A DNA stretch of 64,000 bases, taken from positions 48,043,670 to 48,107,669 of the forward strand of contig OZ025248.1 in the NCBI GenBank assembly GCA_964019135.1, read 5' to 3'. This DNA comes from Arenicola marina. Lineage: Eukaryota; Annelida; Polychaeta; Arenicolidae. Below are positions 35,008-47,400 of this stretch, one piece after another. The notes below the pieces were generated by a model. That model ran no database searches, was not told the origin of the DNA, and saw only the letters and a list, made by a program, of their open reading frames with translations. The position numbers and the translations under genes were made by a program. Within the stretch, counting starts at the first letter, position 1, and each line of letters starts with the position of its first letter.

Positions 35008-37726
35008 CTACTCCAGGAATTCGACGACTTCTGAGAGCTCTCGCCTTCTGGCCTCCTGGTGAGCCCAGCGGGTCTCGGCCAGCTGCGGGGAGATCTTCCA
35101 CTTCTCGTGGTATATGCGGTTTTTACACGACGGGCACTTCTTTCCACCTGAACGAAGAACAACACAAATTCAGTAACTATATATGTACACTACGTTTCGA
35201 AAACATTTACATTATAATACGGGTGAGAGATTAGTTGTAAATGAAAACCAAGCGATTTCCAGAAACAATGCATAATTCGCCCCGATAATAGCAGCTCATC
35301 AAATAGTACACATACATTGTCATTAACTGCACCAGCCAGCAAGCGGAAAAAAGAGGCATACCTGCAAAAGGTGGAGTTTTCATGTACTTGTCCAGACAGT
35401 CATGGTGGAATAGATGGCCGCAATACATCCTCTCGATAAACTTTGGATGTGCGGGGTCATTCACAACATTCTGTTAACCATAAAACAAATGGTTCTCTCT
35501 CCAGCAAATTAACTAAAATAAATTACAGTAGGTCTGCTCGACTGACTTATAACGATACTGAACTACGCGGACTTTTATCTTGCAAAGGATTATAGGAGCG
35601 GCATAACATGGTTGAACATCTATCATATTTGGCTGTCAGCAAGATTCCCAATGAACTACGCGGACTTTATTCTATAAAGGACGATAGGAGTGGCATAACA
35701 TGGTTGAACATCTATCATATTTGGCTGTCCGTACTATTTCCCTAGATGAAGAGAATAATCTAAGATGTACAATGTTACGGTCACCTTTGGGTCGTCGGGC
35801 AATATATATTTTTCGCAGCAAGGACACGTTTGCTTTGTATAGGATTGTATGACGTCGTTCATAAAGTACTCTGCCAGCGGGTACAGCGATGGTTTCGGTG
35901 CAAATGGAGGATCCCTGTAATACAATAATGAATAGCGAACACATTTTGAAAATACTGCCATAAAATCAGTTGCTACTTTAGTCAACGACGATATCTTCAT
36001 TTCAATAATGAATGACGAACATATTTTGAAACTGCTGCCATCGGGTACTACTTTCATCGAATCAATATTTTTACGATCTCCTTGGAGACCTGAATTGTAC
36101 AAAAAACGTACTCCTCTACCCAAGCCACAAATACATCTTCAAATAGGAGTTCATGTATGATGCTTGTATGGTAGATTAAGGTAGCCCTCTCCATGTAAAA
36201 GGTAACGTCATCTCGGTGTTCACGCTACCCTTGTGCACACTAAGGCTAAATTGGGCCAAGTAACTTTCCTGGACCATGACAATGGGGTTGGATGCCCCGG
36301 ATACATGTGACAGGGTCGTACTCAAGACCTGTTAATGTCCAGCTCAGCCTGCCTACGGACTGATATAGGCAGGCTCCCCCGTTAAGGGTAAAGAGAGACA
36401 TAAGACTTGTGGACTGACTTTGGCTTCTTTTTCAGTGGCGGTTGAACACATTGCCGGGCTAGCTCAACTGCCTGGCTGGTGAAGTTCACTCTCAGCATCT
36501 CGGGTAGATTCTGAGATGAAATGTCAACCCTGGGGGGAAAACAGATTGAAATATTCTTCAAACTGTTCAGTGACAAAATAACTTTCTATAGACAAGCTCA
36601 ATATCATATTCTGCAGATTACATACACTGTCATAAATATGTCGGAATAAACCGCTCTGCCGCAATTTATTTTAAGAAGACGAGCAACGTGTTATACATAT
36701 GACATCAATACATCCTAGTGTGCTCCATCTTTGGACAAGGACATCGTTATTACCCAGTTTGCTCCAGAGGATAGTTGTCGGGTATTTTCAACTTTACAGT
36801 GACAAAGTAACCGCGTTCTTGTAACTTGAGAACAACTTGTGAAGATTTCTGCTTTAGTTTGATCTCGTCATTGGGTCTCAGCAGCTTTCGCTTGACGCGA
36901 CTTATGTCTTCACTGCACACACATAGAGGGTTGTCCTCCAAGAACTTCTTGATGAACTCCACTAACGGCAATATCTGGGTAGAAAACAACAACATAGGAT
37001 ACATATTGGAAAGTTACCGGTAGCCTGTATGCATGTCTCTATTTGAAGGTATGTTATTTCATACACGACTGACTGGCCTATCCCTTACCTTCATTCTAAG
37101 ATATAATATTTTACCTCATTTTGCGTGCTTATTTTACCAGTGAAATTTGACCGTACCGTGGTCTGATCAGTTTCACTCAGCAGGATTTGTCACTAACCTG
37201 CCTTTGACCCTGCATTTTCTTGGCTTCTTCTTCACAAACTCTTGACAGCCCATTTAAAAGACGGTCTGACAATGCTTTACTCTTCAGTTCAATGACAATA
37301 GGAGCTTGAGGATACTGGTCAGGAAACATAAAGCAAGCGGCTAGTTGTTTATGCTCGGTTTTCCTGTAAACAAGTAAGATTTCGATTAGCTGTATTAATG
37401 TTGCTCTTTTCTTTAGGTTATTTATAATATTGTATAAATGCTACATAAACCTTAAACATGTGGCATACATCAACGATTAATCTGCTATGAATATGATCTA
37501 CAACAGTATACTATGCATGTTTATTACAAAGCTGGATCAAGCAATGAAAAGACCTGAATGGACAAGACAATAGAGGACAATGGGTGACCTACTTTATATG
37601 GATTCGAACCATAGCTGGAACACATGCCACCAGCTCTGTATCAGCAATATCACCACACTTTGCCTGTATCACACGTAACTCCTTCTGTACAAACTGGAAA
37701 GTGTCTTCACTTTGACCATCAGCCAT
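35008..37726 (-). CDS. Double RWD-like domain protein with C-terminal RING-H2 finger (putative E3 ubiquitin ligase)
   Basis: Seven exons on the minus strand: 37726-37593, 37363-37198, 36974-36754, 36529-36419, 35914-35785, 35470-35362 and 35147-35008. All borders are GT-AG and phases join (1,011 nt, 336 residues). The N-terminal MADGQSEDTFQFVQKELRVI begins an RWD-type domain with MFPDQYPQAPIVIEL. Exons 3-4 give a second RWD-like unit (GYFVTVKLKIPDNYPLEQTG). The RING is split over the last three exons: CPCC, CGHLFHHDC and CPSC, which fits the CxxC, CxHxxHxxC, CxxC ligand pattern of RING-H2. RWD and RING together suggest a ubiquitin ligase; the substrate is unknown. The architecture differs from RNF14 and RNF25 as I know them. 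An acceptor at 37747 upstream of the ATG suggests a non-coding first exon. Confidence 0.85.
35557..35735. repeat. Tandem duplication, 93-bp unit, in an intron of the RWD/RING gene
   Basis: GAACTACGCGGACTTT starts at 35560 and again at 35653. The two copies share the GGCATAACATGGTTGAACAT block and end near TTTGGCTGTC. It lies between exons 5 and 6. Confidence 0.85.
35920..36060. repeat. Diverged tandem duplication next to an acceptor in the RWD/RING gene
   Basis: Two copies about 79 bp apart share CAATAATGAAT, ACGAACA(C/T)ATTTTGAAA and CTGCCAT. The first copy starts just upstream (on the minus strand) of the exon 5 acceptor. Confidence 0.65.
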
Positions 37727-38680
37727 CTGCTCTCAGTCTCGAATGTCTGAAGGAGAGTTACATGCACAATGTTAGTTAAGTTCACAACAGACCATTTCAG
37801 ATAACCGCCAACTCCTTCATGAAGAACATATATCTTCAGGGCCTTATGCAACTAGTTCATGAGAAAAAACTGTTGCTACTGGTATATACTTCATGAACAT
37901 GTTTACCATGTTAGAAATATTATTGAATGAAGTGATAATCAGGGTCTCCAGTACACTTTCTAGTGCCAAATCTCTGAACTTCGGGCGTTGTATTGTTTGT
38001 TATATAGTTATTGGGAGCCAGTGTATTTGCAGTATCGTTGAAGGGTAGACAAATCTATTTTATGACAAAATGTATCAATAAAACAAAGACAGGATACCAT
38101 CTATGCTAAATAATTATGAGGTTGTTGTATTTTATAATCAAGGGGAGCCAAACATTTGACTGCCAGTGAATGATGATCCTAGAATATGATGCCTTGATGA
38201 CACCACCAACTATTTATTGCCATAAAAAAATACCAATTTATATATATTTAATATAAAATATATCTGAAAGCATAAAAGGACACCACCAGGCTTTACATCA
38301 ATGGGATTCATAGCAGTCAAATCCAATTTGTAGTTCACCTGTTCACAGGGCGCTGCTGAGTATATAAGGATAATCTTGCAGTACATACGTAAGTTTGGTA
38401 TAAATATTCGCTCTGGCTCTGCGCGCAACGCGAGCAGTTAACAACTTCCGCCAAGACAAGCGGCGAGTGAGCGGGCGATTCAAAATTTGTTGTGTGAAAA
38501 AAAATGGACATGTCATGGAACATCGAGGCTGTTGAAAGATATCAACGGTGCTACCCAGTAACATAACATCTATGGAGTTAAAAAATACTGGATTTGGCGG
38601 TGAGTGTTGCTTAGTTTGTTTCACAGAGATGAGGTGAGATGGCAACCCAAGGCGTTCCGCGGTCACAGGCTTGCTTGGCA

Positions 38681-38841
38681 CTGTGGCTGTAGACGGGCCC
38701 TGTCAGATTTTTGCCCGTCCTACAGCCACAGAACTGGGGTTAGGGCGCCCCTAGTTCCGTCTCCGAAACCTAGTGTCTCCGCACGCTCCGCCAACTTGGC
38801 GGAGCGTGCGGAGACACTAGGTTTCGGAGACGGAACTAGGG
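38681..38841. repeat. Two adjacent palindromes (18-bp stem and 46-bp perfect stem)
   Basis: 38681-38698 (CTGTGGCTGTAGACGGGC) pairs with 38713-38731 with a single bulge. Immediately after, 38749-38794 is the perfect reverse complement of 38796-38841, with one unpaired base at 38795; its centre reads CCGCCAACTTGGCGG. The near-zero loop argues against a microRNA precursor. Confidence 0.9.
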
Positions 38842-39131
38842 CGCCCCCTGTCGGTGGGACCTAGCCCTGGCCTAGGCCTAGGCTGAGACTGAATTCATGG
38901 CTAGGTGGGACCTGTAAACAACATGTGTACGCACACATCGATTCCCACATACCTAATAATGATCGGTGGTTATCAGTATGGTAAGAATATAGAAATCTAC
39001 GTATAGGGTCGGCAAAATGTGTATAAGTTTAGGCTTGTTGCAACATACGCCTTGTTTATCATCCTGCCATAGTGCAATATTTCTAAATGCCGGAAACCGA
39101 CCCCAGAAACTGGTAAAGGTAGCGAGAATGT

Positions 39132-39450
39132 AGCTCCGACATCAAAACCACCACCAATTAAGGTGAAGGTTTTGAACAGCACAACACTGTTGTCTGTTCT
39201 GTGTAGATTTCTTTCGAAAGCTCCCGGCGCTAAATGTGTCAACAATTTTTTTAAATATTGGCATTTTTGTAATCTACAAACTGTATTCTTACTCCCGGCG
39301 CCTTTACTGAAGTCGAAAGCCGGCAAAATATCGGAAATATAAACCATTTAAGAGTTGGGTTTGCGCACGCTGCCATGCTTGTTTTCTACATCAAAAAGTG
39401 TTGTGCTATTCAAAACCTTCACCTTGGTGACGGTTTTGATGTCAGAGCTA
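39132..39450. repeat. Inverted repeat pair, about 60-bp arms
   Basis: The left arm (about 39132-39190: GACATCAAAACC, AAGGTGAAGGTTTTGAA, AGCACAACACT) is repeated in inverted orientation at about 39390-39450. The arms are 85-90 percent identical with a spacer of about 200 bp. The shape is that of a foldback or MITE-like element; no target duplication was identified. Confidence 0.7.
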
Positions 39451-39865
39451 GCGAGAATGGTGATCTGAACAAAATTGCCGGCCAGAAGCGGTATCATGTC
39501 ACCGGCCACATTGAAAACAAATTAAACCACGAGAAAACTAATGGAGGCCTGCGTTTTCCATAGAAGTTACTCCAGACGAGATTAGCGATTTATGAAAAAT
39601 GAAAAAAGTTCATTCGGAGACTAACGTTACACACGTATAAGCTAGTAGGCCTAATTAAGCATATAAGACATATACCCTTATATAATACCCCCAAAACATT
39701 AATTTGTGTCAATGATTCCAATGCTGGCTATTACTGGTTGGCATCCGTGAAATGAAAGCTACGGTATATGCTCAAGTTGAGCTCACCTCATTTGAGCGGA
39801 TCACACGATGTAAATGATTCCCACTACCACACATACATATATATATTATAACACGATCGATCGCA

Positions 39866-39999
39866 CAGGGGCGGATCTAGGGGGGGGGGGCGGGGTGTTA
39901 AAGTCTGGTTCCTGAGCACCCTCCCCCCCCTCCCGGTCGCAAGATTTTTTTTAGAGAGCAACCCCCCTCCTCCTTGGCAAATTCTTCGATCCGCCTCTG
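39866..39999. mobile_element. Short MITE-like element with CAGNGGCGGATC ends
   Basis: Begins CAGGGGCGGATC and ends GATCCGCCTCTG, giving a 12-bp imperfect terminal inverted repeat around 134 bp of G/C-run-rich sequence. The same end motif bounds the elements at 40266-41063 and 62375-62488. No clear target duplication. Confidence 0.6.
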
Positions 40000-40265
40000 C
40001 TAACCCCAACTTCCCAAAGTAACTTATAAATCATAAATTTTCTTAAAGCTCGTACGTATCGGTAAGTCGGTGGTCACTTGATTGGGGCTGCTCCCTTCCG
40101 GCCGTAAAAATATTGCGGCATGCATTTCCAGCAATAGGAATTCGTTATATGCCTTAGATGGTTTCCAATTGCAAAATAAAAATATGTTTAAACCAATAAT
40201 ATATACGGAATCCTACAGGCAAATTCCTATTCGGAACAAACAGACTGTCGATATGCATATCTACG

Positions 40266-41063
40266 CAGTGGCGGATCCAGCACATAAATCATATACTATA
40301 GTGCGGGTCTTGAGCTGGCGTGGATCCAGGAATTAGAGTATTTGAAAGGGGCAATCCACACTTTAAATTGGGTTTACAAATATTACGACCGGGGCATGGG
40401 GCCATGGGGGGGGGGGGGACGCAAAGTAGGCGGTCCACACTGTATATATAATGTTGTGGCCCAGTACAAGAAGGCGGGTGTAGCGTCCAGATCTTAGCTG
40501 GCATACGATTACCATTGACCATTAGCATATCCTCCCTCAAAAAGGGGAGAGGGTCAGACCCCCGGCCCAAGACCCCCGCTCAAATATTTTTTATCATGTC
40601 AGAGCCCTACAGCGACAAAACCCTATAATTGTCATCCCTCGGTAGACAATGACGTCACAGTGCCTCCCACATCTCAAAACTTCGCCTCTTCTTGAGCCCC
40701 CCACAACCGTCCCATCAAATATTGCTTTTGCAGGAAGTAAAAGCTAGCAAGAACCTGTGACCCCCGTGACCACCAACTATATATAGAGCCCCAGAGGGGC
40801 TTTTCGACACGGCGACACAGCGATTGTTAAAATCGACAACGCGAAATTGAGGTTGTCTTAGAATCGACATGCGACATAAGACTTAATAAGCGACACGCGA
40901 CATGGAACTTTTCTTAAAATCGACACGCGACATGGACCTTTTTTTAAAATCGACACGCGACATTGCCAACGCCCCCTATAGGGGCCCTATATATCTACCA
41001 AGGAGAGGGGGAGTCACAGGACCCCTAGCTGTGACCCCCCCCCCCCCCTTTGATCCGCACCTG
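40266..41063. mobile_element. Non-autonomous DNA element, 798 bp, with CTACG target duplication
   Basis: The 5' end CAGTGGCGGATC and 3' end GATCCGCACCTG are inverted repeats, and CTACG flanks both sides (40261-40265 and 41064-41068). The interior has no transposase frame. It holds a short array (about 40805-40965) of CGACACGCGACATGG plus TTTTAAAAT-type units, and poly-G/poly-C runs. Confidence 0.7.
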
Positions 41064-41457
41064 CTACGTGAAATTCCGCGTACGTAGCCTACGAATTAAA
41101 GATTCATCAGTATATTTTAATGCGTTGTATGGAAATCACTATACTAGCCAATCGCAATATTATTACACTTTTTTCTATTTTTTCGGTTTACTTTGATTGT
41201 TTCTACTTTTCACAGCGGTCTTTTGCTGTTATTCGCCAGGTGGCGCCTCGACTTAGTGAGGTTTACAGGAAGTAATAAATCCTGCTTCACGATTGGTCTA
41301 CTCAGATCATGTGACTCATTATCCCGCCAAAAACAAGCGTGAGTCAACCAAGCGGATAGCTTTCGAAGTTGTTATTTGTAAACAAGGAGGAAATCTTTTG
41401 AAATTCTGTAAAATAACTTGGCCGGTAGAGGGAGTATGCCGACTCATGCAATGTAAC

Positions 41458-44400
41458 ATGTCTTTTTGCAGAGGAAGGTTATATTTTGGAACAGAATCAG
41501 AGCGTCGAATACAAAATTCCTGCGCTACTTCGCCGACCGTCGCTGATCTTCTCGATTCGGAAAAGGTTCGCGAAAATGGAGTTGACGGCGGAGGAATGAT
41601 GGGATCGCGACCCGATGCGACTGCAGTGACTGAGCACTTTTTGACAGTGAATGGCACTCCTAATTCTAGCTGTACAGCATCGCCCAGCTTTTGGGACTCT
41701 GGGCTGGGGACACCAAGTCCTTACTCGCCGAGGGGGAGGCCGAAAAGTTTGAGCCCGTCACAGAATATGTTGTCTCCAATCCCGTTCAACTGTGGAAGTG
41801 ATGTTGATGACGAGGACGAGGGACTGATGAGGATGGTGCCTCCTGTTCCACCTACCCCATACACGCCTCCACACAAAAAGTTTCGTCTGTTGCGGCTGTA
41901 TGATACACCGCATACACCCAAGAGTTTGCTGCAGAAGGCCCAGAGGCGTGTACCTTCTGTAAATAGGAATAAAATCTATGGAGATAAAGACAGTGTGAAA
42001 CTGGTTTTGGATCCTGATGGACCACAAGCGAATGTCAACCCATTTACAGTGGAAGATAATGATGGAACACCAAAAGAAACCCCCAGTCAGGGTGTGAAAA
42101 GAATACGACAAGAAGTAGAAAGGTAGCTTGTTTAAATATTTATTGATTTCCTGAAGCTAGATGTCTCGGCTTACACCCATTTTGACCACTGGTCTGGACG
42201 ATTTGACCACCATTGGGGTTGAGGGGTGAAGTTTGGGTTGCATATAGTGTATGGGGGTTTAGTGGACAATGTTTGAGGGGTAGAGGCATGTCTATGTGAA
42301 GAGGGATTGAGATAGCGAGGTGTTATCATTAATCAGCGAATACATGGCGGCTGGGTCGGTCATAGCCCTGGTACATGCCTCTCTTACCACACCCGTAAAC
42401 GGAGCAAGGGTGAGAGCCATGCCGCTGACACAGCCGAAAAAACAAGAAATCGCGGACCGGTGGCTCAAGTTGAAGTTTATAACAGAATAAATATGCAGTG
42501 TCTACGTGTCTACCCGTCAAGTTGCTCCATTAGATTCCTGAAGCTTTCATGACTTTCGTCGGACAGTCATTTCTTTAGTCAATAGTGTATTTTCTTGTAA
42601 TCCAGGCGATTTGTGTCCTCTCTCGCTTCGTTTTGAATGCTCCGCCGCTCGCCGGATGTCAACAAACGCCGCCTGGCAGCGAGTGCTCACGCTAAGTTTG
42701 TTTACTTCAGGAATCTAATGGAGCAACTTGACGGGTAGGCACTGCATATTTATTCTGCTCTGAATTCAACTTGAGCCACCGGTCCGCGATTTCTTGTTTT
42801 CGGCCGTGTCAGCGGCATGGCTCTCACCCTTGCTCCGTTTACGGGCGTGGTAAGAGAGGCATGTACCAGGGCTAGGTCGGTCAAGGGGCGTCACTAGGTG
42901 GTGGCATGAATGGTGACATTGGCCCTCAGCTCCAGGGGTGGAAAGACAGGGTTGGGCTTCCCAGGTTTTTCTGGTGAGCTGGCTGCCTGCCTGGAGGAGT
43001 GAGACAGGGTCCCATTCCTACTAACATATGGGACCTATACCCCCAAGTCCCCTCCGCCATGTCTACATATAAACATTGAAATCCTCCAGCAGTCAAAATA
43101 GACTGCAGTGAAATTGGGCCTCCACCGATGTATTGAACAACCTGTATTAAACAGTCAATAATAAAACCTGGAATACAGCAGAAAACTGAGAAAGGGGTTT
43201 CTATAGCGAAGATGCTGGCAGATACATATCAATGTGATCTGAAAGACGCGATTGAAAGCTGTAAACGAAAAACAAACATATTTAGTATCTATCTGTCAGA
43301 GATATGCGGAATGGCAGAAATCTTGTGCCCATGGCTGCCACTAGTGCCAGCTGAGTTGTGGGGGTAGAAGATAGCTGGCAGCATGGCTGACTGGTGAAGC
43401 CCAAGCAGGAGTTGGCAGGGGAGGGGAGTCGGAATAAATGTGAGCAGGATGGGGTGGAGTATGCAGCCCTCCACCTATCCCCCACTGCCAACTCCTGCCT
43501 GTGGCTTCACTAGTCAGCCATGTCGATGCAGTTGGTAATCCTCTACCCCTTGCATCCCGCCTGGAAGCCATGGGCACGAGTTTTCTGCCATCGCGCAATT
43601 GGCAATATTTCATTTGAATAACATCCCTCAACAGAAGTTGACATATCTTGGTCAATTGGATATTAAATAAGTTGGATTTTCATTTAAAACTGCAGCTATT
43701 ATTAAGAAGTTGCATGATGCACTTTCCCGGGTTTGACCTCAGTCACAGTGCAGCTTTAAATACAGCAATTTTGCAGATTTCAAGTGAGCATGGCGAATGG
43801 AGGGGGAGGTGAAATACAGATATTGACAGTATTGCCAAAATATTTGATTGTATCATAATGCCATCAGTGTAACATATGGCTGCCATCCTGACATAAACTG
43901 TATTCAGTTACTCTGGTCAGATAGAAACTTGGTAGGTGCAACAGTCATTCATAAATATGCAGTTAATGCCAGGAGATGTAGCCAGATTTTTTAATATTTT
44001 GTCGCAGCGATTGCTTTATATAAACGATTGATGCCAAAGTAATTGGCTTGGTTCGCTGGCTGGAATTATGATAAGCAGGGATACAGGAAAGGCCACTGGG
44101 TAGCAGGGAGGAGAGGGGGGCGGGGGGGGGGGGTTGAGAGAGGCCAAAGTACAGGTGCTGCTTATAATATGTAGTTTTCCAGAACTGGTTCTGGGCGCAT
44201 GCCAACCCATTTGGAGACCAAAGTCTGGGTGCAGCTTCTAATATGTATGCAGCTCCAAACAGGTAGTTTATGGTATGTAATAAACATGATGAATGCTAAT
44301 CAATTGTAATATGTGGTCTCTTTTTTTTGTTGCAGTAGTTTCCTCTATGAATCTAGTGAAGATACAGATGATGACTTGTCATTACCATGTTCAAAGGTCA

Positions 44401-47400
44401 GTAGATGTAGTAAATATTGTTTGAAGTTGAGGAAGAGCATTTGACGGCTCTCATGCATATTATTGCCTTCTCAAGTCTTCTCACATGAAACCACATCCTA
44501 ATGAGACCACATGGATAATTCACTCTCCCAGTAGATGTTGATCATTCCTCATTCAAAGAAACACCCAAGATTTGTCAAGTAGCTGGTTGCACAATATGGC
44601 TGTTATGGACATAGAACAATAGAAGATCTGTAAAAAATCATTTAATGGGACTACCCCAGATATGCTGGTTAGATTCAAGCATCATAACACATACAAATTG
44701 AACCGTAATACAATGCTGAACCAATCCAAAATCAGTCTCATAATGAAGGGGCTTTAGTGTGCAAAAGTGATCTGTGTATGGCAAGAAACAGTTTATAAAC
44801 CAGGCTGTGTAATGCAGGTACTGCTGTTGTGCAAATTTAAGCTTCAATCAGCAACATGAACAAGGCTGGTATGTTTGCTGAGATAATATTAATAATTTGT
44901 TATTAATTAGTGTATTTTTGGCAAATAAAGAAAGTGGGAAACATTTAGTCAACCTATTAAGAGCCTGGTTGCAGATCCAAAGCGCATCTGTGTCAAGTAT
45001 TTTCATCCTTTTGTCTCAATGTTCAAAAAAAAAAATTCATGTAAACATCATCTAATCGCGATCTACACCCAACATCTACATCTTACAATTAAATTGGCAA
45101 GTGTCAATGCTTCGTTTCGGCTGACTGTTAAGTAAACTGGGATAGCAGTGTTAGAGGCCAGACTGATGGTTTCCTTTAAACACCAACTATCCATCCAAAC
45201 CTACTAAGCTCTGTACCTACCCACCCCCTCACTGAAAAAAAGGTTACCAATCATTTAGCTACTAATAATACTAAATCTTATTTCTCTCTGCAGAAGCTGG
45301 CACTGCGGGAGATCAACACTTCTCGATACAATGAGGAATTCCATGAAGTGCGTAAATTGGGAGATGGAGAGTTTGGAAGTGTCTTCAAGTGCATCAACAG
45401 ATTGGATGGTTGTACATATGCTATAAAGAAATCAAAAAGACCTGTTGCTGGTAGTGCTTATGAGTAAGTGATTTTTATGTGTCAGTAATATAGTGCTTTT
45501 CATTACAGGTGATCTTTTACACAGTATATTTATTCTTATCTGAATATGCATAACTTGGTGAGGTACAGGTGTTGCATGTATTGTGCAATTTAAAGCTGTA
45601 CAGTTCGAAGGTGCTTCAACTTTTAAACCACTTGCAAATTACTATAAGATAAAAATAATGTAATGGTTAACCTCTGGTATCTAAGGCAGCTTATTGAGAC
45701 TTTCAGATTTGTTGTAGAGTGGTTTTAGTCAGCAATATCCATGTCTACCATATTGTAAATACATTTACATGTACTAACATACTGGTAACTGTTCTTCTCT
45801 TACAGACGCAGTGCTCTCAATGAGGTGTATGCTCATGCTGTCCTTGGCAAGCACCAACATGTTGTACGCTACTACTCGGCGTGGGCAGAGAACAACCACA
45901 TGTACATTCAGAACGAATTTTGTAATGGTGAGTGGCTGGTTAGTAAAATGATTAATGCTTCCAACATCCCTATGGTAGCCTCTGGAACACCCAAGACACC
46001 GGCTCAGTTCGCATATATGTTGCATATTTTGTGGAAGAAAGATTGTGTATTGGGCTGGGTTAATCCCATGTGTGACCGAACATCGCCTTTACCACCAACA
46101 TCTTATTCATTCTTTAAGGCCATTCTGCTGTATGCCATAGATTTCGTGCTGGTGAAATGTGTGACAATATCTTTTTCAAAAGTCTACATGTACATGTACT
46201 TAAGTAACAATGGGCAGCTGCTACAAGCATTTGTAAAGTTTATTTGAGATCAGTGGCATTCTGGTTGATATCATGTGGTGATTGTACCCGGGCATTCGTG
46301 GGTCGCAACATGGCCTAGTAGGTAGCGCCTTCGGTTATTGTCAAGTGTCCTGCTGACCCTCACCAGTGTTACGATATGATCTACATCGGTTCATGCGTCT
46401 TACTTGAATGAAACAGTCGTGGGTCCCTACGAACGATGATATCCCAATCTTGAACCCTACCAAGTTGATCACTGCAGCGTTACGTTTTGTTTAACAAGGT
46501 GGAAGTTTGGCCGACCTGATGGGAGCCAAGTCTGCACAGCCCATGTCTGAACAGGAGCTTAAACAGCTGCTGCTGGAGATCACACTGGGACTGAAATACA
46601 TCCACTCCCAGAATCTGGTGCACCTTGACATCAAACCTGGTAGGTTTAGTTGCACATTGGAAGAAAATTTGCTTGATATTTTAAAGGCTTTCGATAGTAT
46701 TAGCAGTGAAGTTTTATATGCTGCGTACATGGGGCAATATCCGACATACAGTGGAAACCCGCTTTAAGACCACCCCGGTAATGTGACCACCCCGCCATTA
46801 AGACCACTTTTACCCAGTCCTGAATGTTTGCCAAAACTTTATCATGGGTCTGAACCCCGCTAATGTGACCACCCCGCTAATCCCGCATTAAGACCACCAA
46901 GGCCAGCCCCAACCAATCAATTTCAATGGAACTCAACCCCGCTAATGCGACCACCAAACTTACGGCGATTTTTTTCGAAACAAAAAGTAACAGCTTACGA
47001 CGCGGTCGCGGGCTCTGTCTTTGTTGTTAGTGACATGTTTATGTTACGGCTTAAAGGATGCGGATTAACCTCTTCTCGACGGATGTACAGTATTGATGGT
47101 TCTGTATGTGTGAACAATGATGCGTACAAAGGCATCATCGTAACACACATCGTAATTTGATCTGTTATATCAGAGACACCGCCGCAGGCTCTGTCTTTGT
47201 TAGTAACATGTTTATTTTATAGATTTAACACTGATTGCGTTCAACAGGCATGGTAATAGTAATCAACTGCTTGTAAACTGGCCAAGCCGTTCGGGTTCAA
47301 TGATTTATACCTGGCCTGATTCTAATTGATTCTGAAGGTGTTAACAGTTCAATACCAGAAAATGTGTATAAAAGAATGTAAAATTTTGAAGGTTCATATA

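Larger units (their letters stand above)
37747..41457. other. Divergent intergenic region between the RWD/RING and WEE1 genes
   Basis: About 3.7 kb separates the two start regions. It holds several palindromic and transposon-like structures listed separately (38681-38841, 39132-39450, 39866-39999, 40266-41063). No other gene is recognised. Promoters for both flanking genes are presumably here, but I see no convincing TATA or initiator. Confidence 0.5.

Noticed and set aside
38749..38841. microRNA precursor
   Set aside because: The stem is perfect over 46 bp with a one-base centre, so there is no normal loop and no bulges; it is better explained as a palindromic duplication.
46300..46420. Second tRNA-derived SINE (GGCCTAGTAGGTAGCGCC and GGTTCATGCG)
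   Set aside because: The box-like words are weak and spaced over 80 bp apart, with no tRNA-like pairing.
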